Below, piece by piece: positions 1-5,377 of a stretch of DNA of 5,775 bases (its first letter is position 1; the number at the start of each line of letters is the position of its first letter). A model generated the notes under the pieces. It worked only from the letters and a program-made list of their open reading frames with translations. It did not search any database and was not told the origin of the DNA. The stretch spans positions 1 to 5,775 of the forward strand of contig JBDKGS010000275.1 of assembly GCA_039798065.1 (NCBI GenBank), written 5' to 3'. This DNA is from UBA5070 sp039798065 (lineage in GTDB: Bacteria; Fibrobacterota; Fibrobacteria; UBA5070). A program made the position numbers and the translations under genes.

Positions 1-1
1 G

Positions 2-88
2 TTTCTGCGAAAGGCGTTGTCGCCATCGCGGGATCGTCGCTTCCGAAATGCCCAGGAAATGCTCGACGCGCTCGGTCGGGCGCTTTGA
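2..88 (+). CDS. C-terminal tail of a probable Ser/Thr protein kinase (partial)
   Basis: Frame 2 is open from the window edge to a TGA at 86-88 and encodes 28 residues. They contain RKALSPSRDRRF followed by RNAQEMLDALGRAL and the stop. This matches the usual end of a Hanks-type kinase domain (subdomain XI): 'kaL...P..R', an aromatic residue, then a helix of the form 'saxEmldaL'. The invariant Arg of that subdomain would be one of the two in DRRF. Such kinases phosphorylate Ser/Thr on protein substrates. If right, the domain ends exactly at the C-terminus, with no membrane or sensor segment after it, so any sensor would lie upstream or be absent. The stop is 17 bases before the next start, with the next gene's Shine-Dalgarno in between, so the two are probably one operon. 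The call rests on 28 residues; another helical C-terminus is possible. Confidence 0.55.
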   Translation, partial: FLRKALSPSRDRRFRNAQEMLDALGRAL

Positions 89-89
89 C

Positions 90-96
90 AGGAGAA
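90..96 (+). promoter_or_regulatory. Ribosome binding site that sets the start at 106
   Basis: AGGAGAA lies 9-15 bases before the ATG at 106, with GGAG at 91-94. It favours this ATG over the in-frame TTG at 85, which would put the Shine-Dalgarno inside the gene and overlap the upstream stop codon. Confidence 0.7.
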
Positions 97-105
97 TCCA
101 CGAAG

Positions 106-564
106 ATGGCCAAGGCGCAAGCGAAGGACAAAGCAGAACCAGAATCCGTCCCAGGCTTCCTCAAGAGGTTGGACAAGGACGACCCGAAGGTGATGACGGA
201 TTTTGCCAATTGGGCCTCCGCACCGGCTCGCACCCCCAAGGAGATCGAGGGGATCCACGAGTTCATCGAGGAAGCGGAACATCGAATTCGCAATTCGCGT
301 TCAAAGCTCGATCGCGTGGAGGCCGCGCAAGTGATGCTCAAGCTGCTGCGGGAAGACAGCCGACGCCTGGGCATGCACGAACGCTTTCTGGCAAGCATCT
401 GCGGCGCGCTGTGCACCTACTTCCAAAACCGGAAGATCTGGGATCCAGCCGTGGAAGCCTGCGAATTCTTGGTGGGTCGAGCAATACCCGACGAAGACGG
501 AGTGGGGTTCCACGAACGTCTGGATTGGCTGTACAGGCAACGCGCGAAACGCGGGGCTGACTGA
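106..564 (+). CDS. Conserved-looking helical protein of unknown function, 152 aa
   Basis: I do not recognise this family. The ATG at 106 has a clear Shine-Dalgarno, and the stop is TGA at 562-564. Residues 1-15 are charged and Ala/Lys/Glu-rich and are probably flexible. The rest looks largely alpha-helical: a segment starting TPKEIEGIHEFIEEAEHRI (43-61), a helix around VEAAQVMLKLLREDSRRLG (71-89), a helix with two cysteines, C99 and C103, and a last part with several Trp and Tyr ending in WLYRQRAKRG. There is no signal peptide, no membrane helix and no known catalytic motif, so it is probably cytoplasmic. It lies 17 bases after the probable kinase tail, so it may be co-transcribed and could be a substrate or partner of that kinase, but this is context only. 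The 3' end converges with glnB. Coding is supported by the ribosome site, the length and normal composition. Confidence 0.75.
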   Translation: MAKAQAKDKAEPESVPGFLKRLDKDDPKVMTDFANWASAPARTPKEIEGIHEFIEEAEHRIRNSRSKLDRVEAAQVMLKLLREDSRRLGMHERFLASICGALCTYFQNRKIWDPAVEACEFLVGRAIPDEDGVGFHERLDWLYRQRAKRGAD

Positions 565-670
565 AGTCGTTTGATCCGCCACTTATGGCGCGGTAACGAT
601 CGGCCGTAGGAATTGAACACTCCACTGCGGCACATTGGCCCTCAGCGGTTGACTCACAACGAAATGGTCG

Positions 671-700
671 TCCGCTCACCCCTTCACAGGGACGAGCGGA
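671..700 (-). terminator. Hairpin just downstream of glnB, possible weak terminator
   Basis: TCCGCTC (671-677) pairs perfectly with GAGCGGA (694-700), and CCCT (680-683) pairs with AGGG (688-691) around a TCAC loop. It begins 13 bases after the glnB stop, in the convergent gap between two 3' ends. No T-run follows on either strand, so it may be a Rho-assisted terminator or an mRNA 3' stabiliser instead of a classic intrinsic terminator. Confidence 0.4.
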
Positions 701-712
701 ACGAAACCTTCT

Positions 713-1051
<339 letters not shown>

Positions 1052-1059
1052 GGGTTCTT

Positions 1060-1066
1060 CTCCTTT
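1060..1066 (-). promoter_or_regulatory. Strong ribosome binding site of glnB
   Basis: Read on the minus strand, AAAGGAG lies 8 bases before the ATG at 1051. It fixes the start that gives the canonical P-II N-terminus. Confidence 0.8.
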
Positions 1067-1136
1067 GGGAGTGTGGGCGATTGTACTATTGCTTATTCGT
1101 CAACGCGGCTGGAATGGTGGTCGTTTGACGTTCCAT

Positions 1137-1174
1137 AGGCGCGAAGTGGATGGCCGCCACTTCGCGCCTTTTTT
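1137..1174 (+). terminator. Perfect 13-bp intrinsic terminator oriented on the plus strand
   Basis: AGGCGCGAAGTGG (1137-1149) pairs without mismatch with CCACTTCGCGCCT (1157-1169) around the 7-base loop 1150-1156, and six Ts (1169-1174) close the stem. On the plus strand this is a textbook intrinsic terminator. On the minus strand the stem is followed by TATGGAACG, which is not U-rich, so it should not stop transcription into glnB. Yet no plus-strand gene is seen between 565 and this site. It lies in the glnB leader and may stop antisense or read-through transcription, or end an unseen small RNA. Confidence 0.8.
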
Positions 1175-1189
1175 CCATTTATCTAGAGA

Positions 1190-1205
1190 ATCAAAAATCG
1201 GGCCA
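1190..1205 (-). promoter_or_regulatory. Candidate sigma-54 (-24/-12) promoter for glnB
   Basis: Read on the minus strand, the 16 bases are TGGCCCGATTTTTGAT, against the consensus TGGCACG-N4-TTGCA. The -24 GG and the 10-base spacing to the -12 region fit. The weak points are A in place of the conserved C of the -12 GC and C for A at the fifth position. The predicted start is near 1180, giving a leader of about 130 bases that contains the 1137-1169 hairpin. A sigma-54 activator is encoded just upstream, which makes the match more credible. No good -35/-10 pair is seen in this gap. Confidence 0.4.
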
Positions 1206-1254
1206 TTTTCTCCGGAACTTGTTACTTGTGTCTCGTCTCGAATTCTATGACACT

Positions 1255-1293
1255 AGCCGACAATTGTCGCTCAATTAATGACAACTAGCGACA
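1255..1293. promoter_or_regulatory. Palindrome and AGCGACA repeat cluster, candidate enhancer site
   Basis: CGACAATTGTCG (1258-1269) is a perfect 12-bp palindrome. With one bulged C it widens to AGC(C)GACAATTGTCGCT (1255-1271). A third copy, AGCGACA, lies at 1287-1293, giving an inverted pair TGTCGCT (1265-1271) / AGCGACA (1287-1293). CTAGC precedes the first and third copies. The cluster ends 3 bases before the activator stop codon and lies about 75-113 bases upstream of the predicted glnB start, the usual distance for a sigma-54 activator site. It does not match the TGT-N10-ACA NifA site or the NtrC site. Confidence 0.45.
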
Positions 1294-1296
1294 TTG

Positions 1297-2955
1297 TTAT
1301 TTGCGAAAATCTCTCGGCTCCATTTCCAGTTGCTGGATGCGGTAGCGCAATTGACGCAATGTAACGCCCAAAGCGCGAGCCGCGAGGGTCTGATGCCCAT
1401 TGGTTGCAGCCAAGGCTTGCTCAAGATCTTCCCGGGTCAAAATCGCCCTTTGGTAGGGCTTGCGCGGTGCGTCCATCGGCGACGACTGGTAGGAATTTGT
1501 CCGCATGGACTCCATTCCACCCGCCGACAAGGCAGCAAACGCAGGATTTTGCGAAGAGGGATTGACAGAAAGTGGTGCCGGAGCGGAGAAACCGATTCCC
1601 ATGGCGGGAAACAACCGATCCAAAACCGGGATGTCGTGGGCGGAGAGGGTCTCGCCATCGGTGGCCAACACCACCGTGCGTTCCAGCGTGTTTTCCAGCT
1701 CGCGGACGTTGCCGGGCCAGCTGTACTGCTGCATGAAGTCCAATGCCTCGCGGCTGACAGCCACCTTCTTGGTGTGCTTGGACATGAATGCCCGCAAGAA
1801 CGAAAGTACCAACGGCACGATGTCCGATCGACGGTTGCGCAACGGCGGAACGTGGATGGGCACCACCATCAGGCGATAGTAGAGGTCCTCGCGGAATCGC
1901 TTCTCGCGAACCATCCCTTCGAGGTCACAATTTGTCGCGCAGATGATTCTCGCGTCGCTTTGGATGGTTTCGCTCGAACCCAGGCGCTCAAAGGTTCCAT
2001 CCTGGAAAACCCGCAGGATCTTGGACTGGGTTTCCAAAGGCAACTCCCCGATTTCATCGAGGAAAATCGTGCCTCCGCGGGCCATTTCGAAACGCCCGAT
2101 GCGCAGCGCATGGGCGCCGGTGAAGGCGCCCTTTTCGTGACCGAACAGCTCCGATTCAATCAGGCTTGCAGGCAACGCCGCACAGTTGACTTCCACGAAC
2201 GGGCCCTTGCGACGAGGGCTGTTGAAATGGATCGTGCGCGCCAACAGCGTCTTACCAGTACCGGATTCGCCGCGCAGCAACACGGCAGCTTCGGTGCTTG
2301 CCACCTGCTTGACCATCGCCATGGTCTTTTGCATGGCACCTGAATGCACCACGAGGTTTTCTGGCTGGAATTTCTCGGCGAGCACTTCCTGCAACTCGCG
2401 ATTCTGAAGCTCCAGGACCTCTTTTTCCTTCTGGATCAACTCGGCGATATGAACCGTCTGCGCCAGCAAGGATGCGATGATTTTCATCACCTTCAGATCT
2501 TCGTCGACCATCGTGGCGCTCTCCGGATACCGGTTGGCCACGAGCACACCCGCACAGCGCCGATCGAGCGTGATGGGCACCGCGATCAGGATGGTTGGAA
2601 CTCCGGGAGGGCAAAGCTGCTGGATTTCCTCGATTTCGTGCTTCTCCAGCATTTCCAGATCCGTAACCACAATGGGCATGCCTGTGGTGTAGACCTTCCC
2701 GATAAACCCGGCCTGAACCGGGAAAATCCGCTTTTGCTCCTCCGGCGAAAGCCCAAAGCAGGCTTTCACCCCAAGCTCGGAGCGATTGAGCGTAGGCATC
2801 AGCAGCACACCACGCTCCAAGTCAAGGTTGTCGGATAACGCTCTCAAGCATCGGCGAGCGACGAGCCCGAGATCCAAGCTGGACCCCAAGACACGACTCA
2901 CCTCGTAGAGAGCGTTGAGGGTTCTGGATTGGTGTTCGAAGAAGTCGCGAGTCAT
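1297..2955 (-). CDS. Sigma-54-dependent transcriptional activator, NifA-like (GAF-AAA+-Fis HTH)
   Basis: The 552-residue product is a bacterial enhancer-binding protein that would use ATP hydrolysis to open sigma-54 promoters. Domains in order: GAF sensor (about 12-170); coiled-coil linker (about 172-197); AAA+ core with Walker A GESGTGKT (229-236), sigma-54 contact loop GAFTGA (276-281), Walker B GGTIFLDE (294-301), sensor I ATN (340-342), arginine-finger region FREDLYYRL (354-362) and WPGNVRE (413-419); a Ser/Pro/Ala-rich linker (about 440-505); and a Fis-type HTH (about 510-545). The HTH end TLRQLRYRIQ resembles the NifA TPRQVAYRIQ more than NtrC. There is no cysteine after C343, so the oxygen-sensing Cys motif of some NifA proteins is absent. 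ATG 2955 is preferred; an in-frame TTG at 2976 would add 7 residues, and neither has a strong ribosome site. No nif gene is in view, so NifA proper is unproven. Confidence 0.93.
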   Translation of the reverse strand: MTRDFFEHQSRTLNALYEVSRVLGSSLDLGLVARRCLRALSDNLDLERGVLLMPTLNRSELGVKACFGLSPEEQKRIFPVQAGFIGKVYTTGMPIVVTDLEMLEKHEIEEIQQLCPPGVPTILIAVPITLDRRCAGVLVANRYPESATMVDEDLKVMKIIASLLAQTVHIAELIQKEKEVLELQNRELQEVLAEKFQPENLVVHSGAMQKTMAMVKQVASTEAAVLLRGESGTGKTLLARTIHFNSPRRKGPFVEVNCAALPASLIESELFGHEKGAFTGAHALRIGRFEMARGGTIFLDEIGELPLETQSKILRVFQDGTFERLGSSETIQSDARIICATNCDLEGMVREKRFREDLYYRLMVVPIHVPPLRNRRSDIVPLVLSFLRAFMSKHTKKVAVSREALDFMQQYSWPGNVRELENTLERTVVLATDGETLSAHDIPVLDRLFPAMGIGFSAPAPLSVNPSSQNPAFAALSAGGMESMRTNSYQSSPMDAPRKPYQRAILTREDLEQALAATNGHQTLAARALGVTLRQLRYRIQQLEMEPRDFRK

Positions 2956-2985
2956 AGCGTTTGATTTCTGATGCAAGAACCGTTC

Positions 2986-3027
2986 CAGTCGGACAGGACT
3001 TGACTGTTTTTCAAGAATACCTTCATT
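2986..3027 (+). promoter_or_regulatory. Possible promoter and operator in the divergent region
   Basis: TTGACT (3000-3005) matches the -35 consensus at 5 of 6 bases, but the best -10 at 16 bases, TTCATT (3022-3027), matches only 3 of 6. It overlaps the short inverted repeats CAGTC (2986-2990)/GACTG (3002-3006) and CTTGA (2999-3003)/TCAAG (3011-3015). The site is midway between the two divergent starts, so a regulator here could affect both genes. Weak evidence. Confidence 0.25.
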
Positions 3028-3035
3028 GAGCCCTC

Positions 3036-3080
3036 TCGAAGCATTTCATCCCTGCCACAAACCCCTATATTTCGAAGCAT
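3036..3080. repeat. 9-bp direct repeat TCGAAGCAT, two copies 36 bp apart
   Basis: TCGAAGCAT occurs at 3036-3044 and 3072-3080. The second copy runs into the aminopeptidase ATG. Both copies lie in the divergent promoter region, so they could be paired regulator half-sites, or chance. Confidence 0.3.
3043..3079 (+). promoter_or_regulatory. Possible -10 element giving a leaderless aminopeptidase mRNA
   Basis: TATATT (3066-3071) is a good -10 hexamer that ends 7 bases before the A of the ATG at 3079. Transcription would therefore start at or next to the start codon. This would fit the lack of a clear Shine-Dalgarno before this gene. The -35 is poor (ATTTCA at 3043-3048, 17-base spacer, 3 of 6). 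Confidence 0.25.
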
Positions 3081-4548
3081 GCGTAACTGGTCCTGGTCTT
3101 CCGTCGAGGCGCTGAGCCCGTCCCCCTCCGATGTCTTCGTCGTCCTTGGCTTGGAAGGAGCTCCATCGGGGCTTTTGCCTGGAGCCACCTACGCCGTTTT
3201 GAACCATCGCATGAAGGCTTCCTTGGAAGCCCAAGTCGCTGGCGAGATCAAAGGTGCCGACTGGGTCGATGCCGACGAACTTCGCGCCTTGGCTTTGGTC
3301 GTATCCGAAAAGCCAGGCATGGACTTCTCGGAGCGGATGCGAATTGCCGCCGCCGAGGCAATCAAGGCAGCCTCCCAACGCAAATGCAGCCGAATCATCC
3401 TCTTGGCCGACGAAATCCCTGCCGCCAAGGTCTCCTTGCTCCTGGAAGGCTGGTGGCTGTCCAGCTACAAGTTCGAGGGCTGGAAATCCAAGCCTTCCCC
3501 TGCATCGGCTCCCTTCGTGATCGCTCTCGACGCCAACAAGGCACAAGAAATCGGCGCACTTCTGGATCGTACGGCCTCGACCCTGGAATGTACGGATTGG
3601 GTCCGTGACGCAGTGAACGAACCTGGCTCGAGCCTGCCCCCCGGCGAGCTCGCCCACCGCATGGAGATCCTGGCCTTGGCCAACGATCTTACCTGGAAAT
3701 CCCGCGGGAAAAAGGAACTGGAGCGCGACGGTTACCAGGGACTCATCACCGTCGGCAAAGGCTCCGATCACGAACCCGTCCTGGGAGTGGCCCGCTACCA
3801 ACCGAAATCGGCCAAAGCAGAGATCCATCTTGTGTTGGTGGGCAAAGGCGTGACGTTCGACACCGGCGGCATCTCGATCAAGCCATCGGACCGCATGTGG
3901 GAAATGAAAAACGACATGGCTGGCGCCGCAACCGTGATGGGCGCCCTGGCCGCGATCGCAAAAGCGGAACTCCCCATCAAGGTGTCGGCGGTGGTCTGCC
4001 TGGCGGAAAATCGCCCCGGCAACGCATCGGTTCTTCCCGGCGACATTTTCAAAGCCAAAAACGGCACCACTGTGATGGTCGACAACACCGACGCCGAAGG
4101 CCGCCTGATCCTCACCGACGGGTTGTGGGAAGCCGGCGAGCTGGGTGCCACCCATATCGTGGATCTGGCCACCTTGACAGGAGCTGTCGTGCGTGCGTTG
4201 GGCTCTTCGATTGCGGGCGTACTGGGCGACGACGAATCGCTGGCTGAAATGATCCGCGTCTCAGGCGCGATCACCGGTGAAAAATTCTGGCCTTTGCCCT
4301 TGGAAACCGAGTACCGCTCCAAACTCGACGACCCGGTCGCCGACCTCAAGAACTCCGGCGGCGCCGAAGCAGGCGCCATCACGGCGGCCTTGTTCCTGAA
4401 GGAATTCGTGCCCGCCAACACGTCGTGGGCGCACTTGGATATCGCCGGTACCGCTTTCGCCACCAAGTCCTGGAAGTACTTCCAGGAAGGCGCAACAGCC
4501 TTTGGCGTGCGCACGCTGCTGGAACTCGCCCGCCGCCTGTCGGCGTAA
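3079..4548 (+). CDS. pepA: Leucyl aminopeptidase, M17 family
   Basis: The 489-residue product is a complete M17 cytosol aminopeptidase, a two-metal enzyme, usually a cytoplasmic hexamer, that removes N-terminal residues (often Leu) from peptides in protein turnover. The less conserved N-terminal domain covers about 1-155 and the catalytic domain about 160-489. Catalytic motifs are VGKGVTFDTGG, SIKPSD, KNDMAGAATVMG and the family signature NTDAEGRL. Putative metal ligands are K256, D261, D279, D338 and E340, with catalytic K268 and R342. These sit at a constant offset of 14 from the E. coli PepA residues as I recall them, so the active site is intact. There is no signal peptide. The start ATG has no clear ribosome site but gives a normal length. 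The Zn-ribbon gene follows after 4 bases. Whether it also binds DNA like E. coli PepA cannot be judged. Confidence 0.96.
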   Translation: MRNWSWSSVEALSPSPSDVFVVLGLEGAPSGLLPGATYAVLNHRMKASLEAQVAGEIKGADWVDADELRALALVVSEKPGMDFSERMRIAAAEAIKAASQRKCSRIILLADEIPAAKVSLLLEGWWLSSYKFEGWKSKPSPASAPFVIALDANKAQEIGALLDRTASTLECTDWVRDAVNEPGSSLPPGELAHRMEILALANDLTWKSRGKKELERDGYQGLITVGKGSDHEPVLGVARYQPKSAKAEIHLVLVGKGVTFDTGGISIKPSDRMWEMKNDMAGAATVMGALAAIAKAELPIKVSAVVCLAENRPGNASVLPGDIFKAKNGTTVMVDNTDAEGRLILTDGLWEAGELGATHIVDLATLTGAVVRALGSSIAGVLGDDESLAEMIRVSGAITGEKFWPLPLETEYRSKLDDPVADLKNSGGAEAGAITAALFLKEFVPANTSWAHLDIAGTAFATKSWKYFQEGATAFGVRTLLELARRLSA

Positions 4549-4552
4549 TCCC

Positions 4553-4825
4553 GTGGCCCGCTCCAAGGAACCGGATTTTGTCTGCCCCAATTGCGGGGCC
4601 GACGTCCCCGGCGGCGCCAAAAGCTGTCCGGAATGCGGCTCCGACGAGAACACAGGCTGGAGCGAGGACACCTACCTGGACGGGGTCTCTTTGCCGTATG
4701 AAGACGACGACTCCGTCGAGGAAAATCCCAAGCCAAAAGGGTTTCTTACCGCGGCCAACGTGTTGTGGGTGCTTGTTGCTGTTTTGCTGATCGGGCTTTG
4801 GCTGTTTCAGATGCTTCATCGCTGA
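4553..4825 (+). CDS. Small Zn-ribbon protein with a C-terminal membrane helix, 90 aa
   Basis: The chosen start is GTG at 4553, 4 bases after the aminopeptidase stop, giving MARSKEPDFVCPNCG. An in-frame ATG at 4502 lies inside the aminopeptidase gene and would add a residue run that looks unlike a protein N-terminus. A Zn-ribbon comes first: CPNCG (C11, C14) and CPECG (C25, C28), with SDENTGWSEDTYLDG after it. An acidic segment (YEDDDSVEE, 49-57) follows, then a basic PKPKG and one membrane helix (about 65-87) with a short tail ending LHR. The ribbon would face the cytoplasm if the positive-inside rule holds. The ribbon plus TGWSE pattern resembles small Zn-ribbon proteins I recall from many bacterial genomes, of unknown role. 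Likely co-transcribed and translationally coupled with pepA; no ribosome site of its own is clear. Confidence 0.85.
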   Translation: MARSKEPDFVCPNCGADVPGGAKSCPECGSDENTGWSEDTYLDGVSLPYEDDDSVEENPKPKGFLTAANVLWVLVAVLLIGLWLFQMLHR

Positions 4826-4831
4826 TTTTTT
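4808..4831 (+). terminator. Weak hairpin plus T6 overlapping the Zn-ribbon stop codon
   Basis: GATG (4810-4813) pairs with CATC (4817-4820) around CTT, and six Ts follow at 4826-4831. The stem is short and is separated from the T-run, so termination here would be inefficient. It overlaps the last codons of the Zn-ribbon gene. Confidence 0.25.
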
Positions 4832-4873
4832 GAGCTGCACTCGGCGTTGATTCTCCATTTTCCATGCTGACAG

Positions 4874-4972
4874 TTTTCGGAACCTCGTTCCGAACCGTTT
4901 TTCGGAGCTGCGCTCCGGACGCTCTTTTCGGAGCCTCCGGCTCCGAGGATTTCTTGGGGGTGCCACCCCCAA
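4874..4972 (+). repeat. Tandem array of triloop hairpins (four units)
   Basis: Unit 1 is TTCGGAAC-CTC-GTTCCGAA (4876-4894). Unit 2 is CGGAGC-TGC-GCTCCG (4903-4917). Unit 3 is TCGGAGCC-TCC-GGCTCCGA (4928-4946). Unit 4 is TTGGGGGT-GCC-ACCCCCAA (4954-4972). The CGG of units 1-3 starts at 4878, 4903 and 4929, a period of 25-26 bases, each preceded by a run of at least four Ts. Every stem is fully paired although the stem sequences differ, and each has a 3-base loop. Confidence 0.8.
4876..4902 (+). terminator. Probable terminator of the pepA-Zn-ribbon transcript
   Basis: TTCGGAAC (4876-4883) pairs perfectly with GTTCCGAA (4887-4894) around a CTC triloop. CCG and then five Ts (4898-4902) follow. 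It is about 50 bases after the Zn-ribbon stop and is also the first unit of the hairpin array described separately, so its role as a terminator may be incidental. Confidence 0.5.
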
Positions 4973-4978
4973 ACCCGG

Positions 4979-5008
4979 CCAAAGGGACGCTACACGACGT
5001 CCCTTTGG
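4979..5008. repeat. Perfect 11-bp hairpin
   Basis: CCAAAGGGACG (4979-4989) pairs with CGTCCCTTTGG (4998-5008) around an 8-base loop. It has the longest perfect stem in the right noncoding block and directly continues the triloop array. No T-run follows on either strand. Confidence 0.7.
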
Positions 5009-5020
5009 AAACCCCGCGTG

Positions 5021-5038
5021 CCAGGGCTGCGCCCTTGG
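5021..5038. repeat. Triloop hairpin with one bulge
   Basis: CCAGGGC (5021-5027) pairs with GCCCTTGG (5031-5038) around TGC, with one bulged base. Its style matches the array just upstream, from which it is separated by the 11-bp hairpin. Confidence 0.5.
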
Positions 5039-5087
5039 AACCCGCCGAGCACGTGACGTGGTCAGGCAACCTGCACCGGCGACACCT

Positions 5088-5130
5088 GCGCGCCCGCCTG
5101 CTTGTTCGCTCCGCTCACAAGACGGCGGGG
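5088..5130 (-). repeat. Dispersed hairpin repeat, copy 1 (inverted relative to copy 2)
   Basis: CCCGCC (5093-5098) and CTTGT (5101-5105) pair with ACAAG (5117-5121) and GGCGGG (5124-5129), with a 2x2 internal mismatch between the two helices. Read on the minus strand, its arms are CCCCGCCGTCTTG (13 bases) and CAAGCAGGCGGGCGCGC (17 bases). Both are identical to the arms of the copy at 5378-5414, while the 13-base loop is unrelated to that copy's loop. Confidence 0.75.
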
Positions 5131-5145
5131 ACGTGGCCACATCGC

Positions 5146-5349
5146 TTAGGTCGGCGCGGGAACGAGTAGCGAGTAGCAAGTAGCAAGTAGCGCGACAAAA
5201 ATCGTCACCTGACCACCGCGCATTCCACAATTCTCACCGTCGTACACGCGCCAGGGCGCCAGCCCGATGCGCACATCGAGCCACGTCAGAATTTGACGCA
5301 AACCTCGCCCCACCAATCGCAGGCCTAGCACGAACTTCAAATCGCGCAA
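5146..5349 (-). CDS. Doubtful 67-aa open frame running into the heptamer repeat
   Basis: A TTG start at 5349 follows GGGAAG at a short distance. The frame encodes LRLVGRGLRQILTWLDVRIG and WRVYDGENCGMRGGQ before it runs through the heptamer repeat (LLATCYSLL) to its stop. I do not recognise it. The composition is more protein-like than the other frames in this block, but it also spans a GCCA-loop hairpin and a dispersed repeat, so it may be chance or a decayed gene end. Confidence 0.15.
   Translation of the reverse strand: MRDLKFVLGLRLVGRGLRQILTWLDVRIGLAPWRVYDGENCGMRGGQVTIFVALLATCYSLLVPAPT
5164..5191. repeat. Four tandem heptamers, GAGTAGC/AAGTAGC
   Basis: Two GAGTAGC units (5164-5177) are followed by two AAGTAGC units (5178-5191). 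On the minus strand this reads as repeated CTACTTG/CTACTCG. Heptamer arrays of this kind are seen between genes in various bacteria and vary in copy number by slippage. Confidence 0.85.
5248..5272. repeat. GCCA-loop hairpin, unit a
   Basis: GGGC (5254-5257) and GCCC (5262-5265) flank the loop GCCA (5258-5261), and an outer GCGC pair (5248-5251 with 5269-5272) can extend it. It shares its loop and the GC/GC stem base with the units at 5578 and 5602. Confidence 0.5.
5264..5289. repeat. Short dispersed repeat with a second form at 5418-5448
   Basis: CCGATG (5264-5269) and AGCCACGTCAG (5279-5289) recur in the same order and orientation at 5418-5423 and 5438-5448. The middle is 9 bases here and 14 there, with partial similarity (AC-TC). 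It is a degenerate direct repeat. Confidence 0.45.
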
Positions 5350-5377
5350 GCCACTTCCCTACCCTGCCCGTTCAGTT

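Noticed and set aside
577..590. CGCCA-CTTA-TGGCG hairpin after the 152-aa gene as a terminator
   Set aside because: Only 5 bp, with no T-run on either strand, so it is too weak to call.
1294..2343. A 349-aa plus-strand open frame antisense to the activator
   Set aside because: The minus strand encodes every AAA+ motif in order, and the antisense product has no recognisable domain.
3035..3060. TGGCAGGGATGAAATGCT on the minus strand as a sigma-54 promoter for the activator gene
   Set aside because: The GG to GC distance is 12 bases, not the required 10, so it would not be recognised.
3046..4155. A 369-aa minus-strand open frame antisense to pepA
   Set aside because: pepA is complete with all active-site residues on the other strand. 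The antisense frame is a by-product of its high-GC codon use.
4746..5069. A 107-aa minus-strand open frame overlapping the Zn-ribbon gene
   Set aside because: It is antisense to a well-supported gene at one end and spans palindromes at the other, with no ribosome site or domain.
4864..5169. A 101-aa plus-strand open frame with an ATG start
   Set aside because: It runs straight through the hairpin array, has no ribosome site and no motif, and its Arg/Ala/Pro-rich content is dictated by the palindromes.
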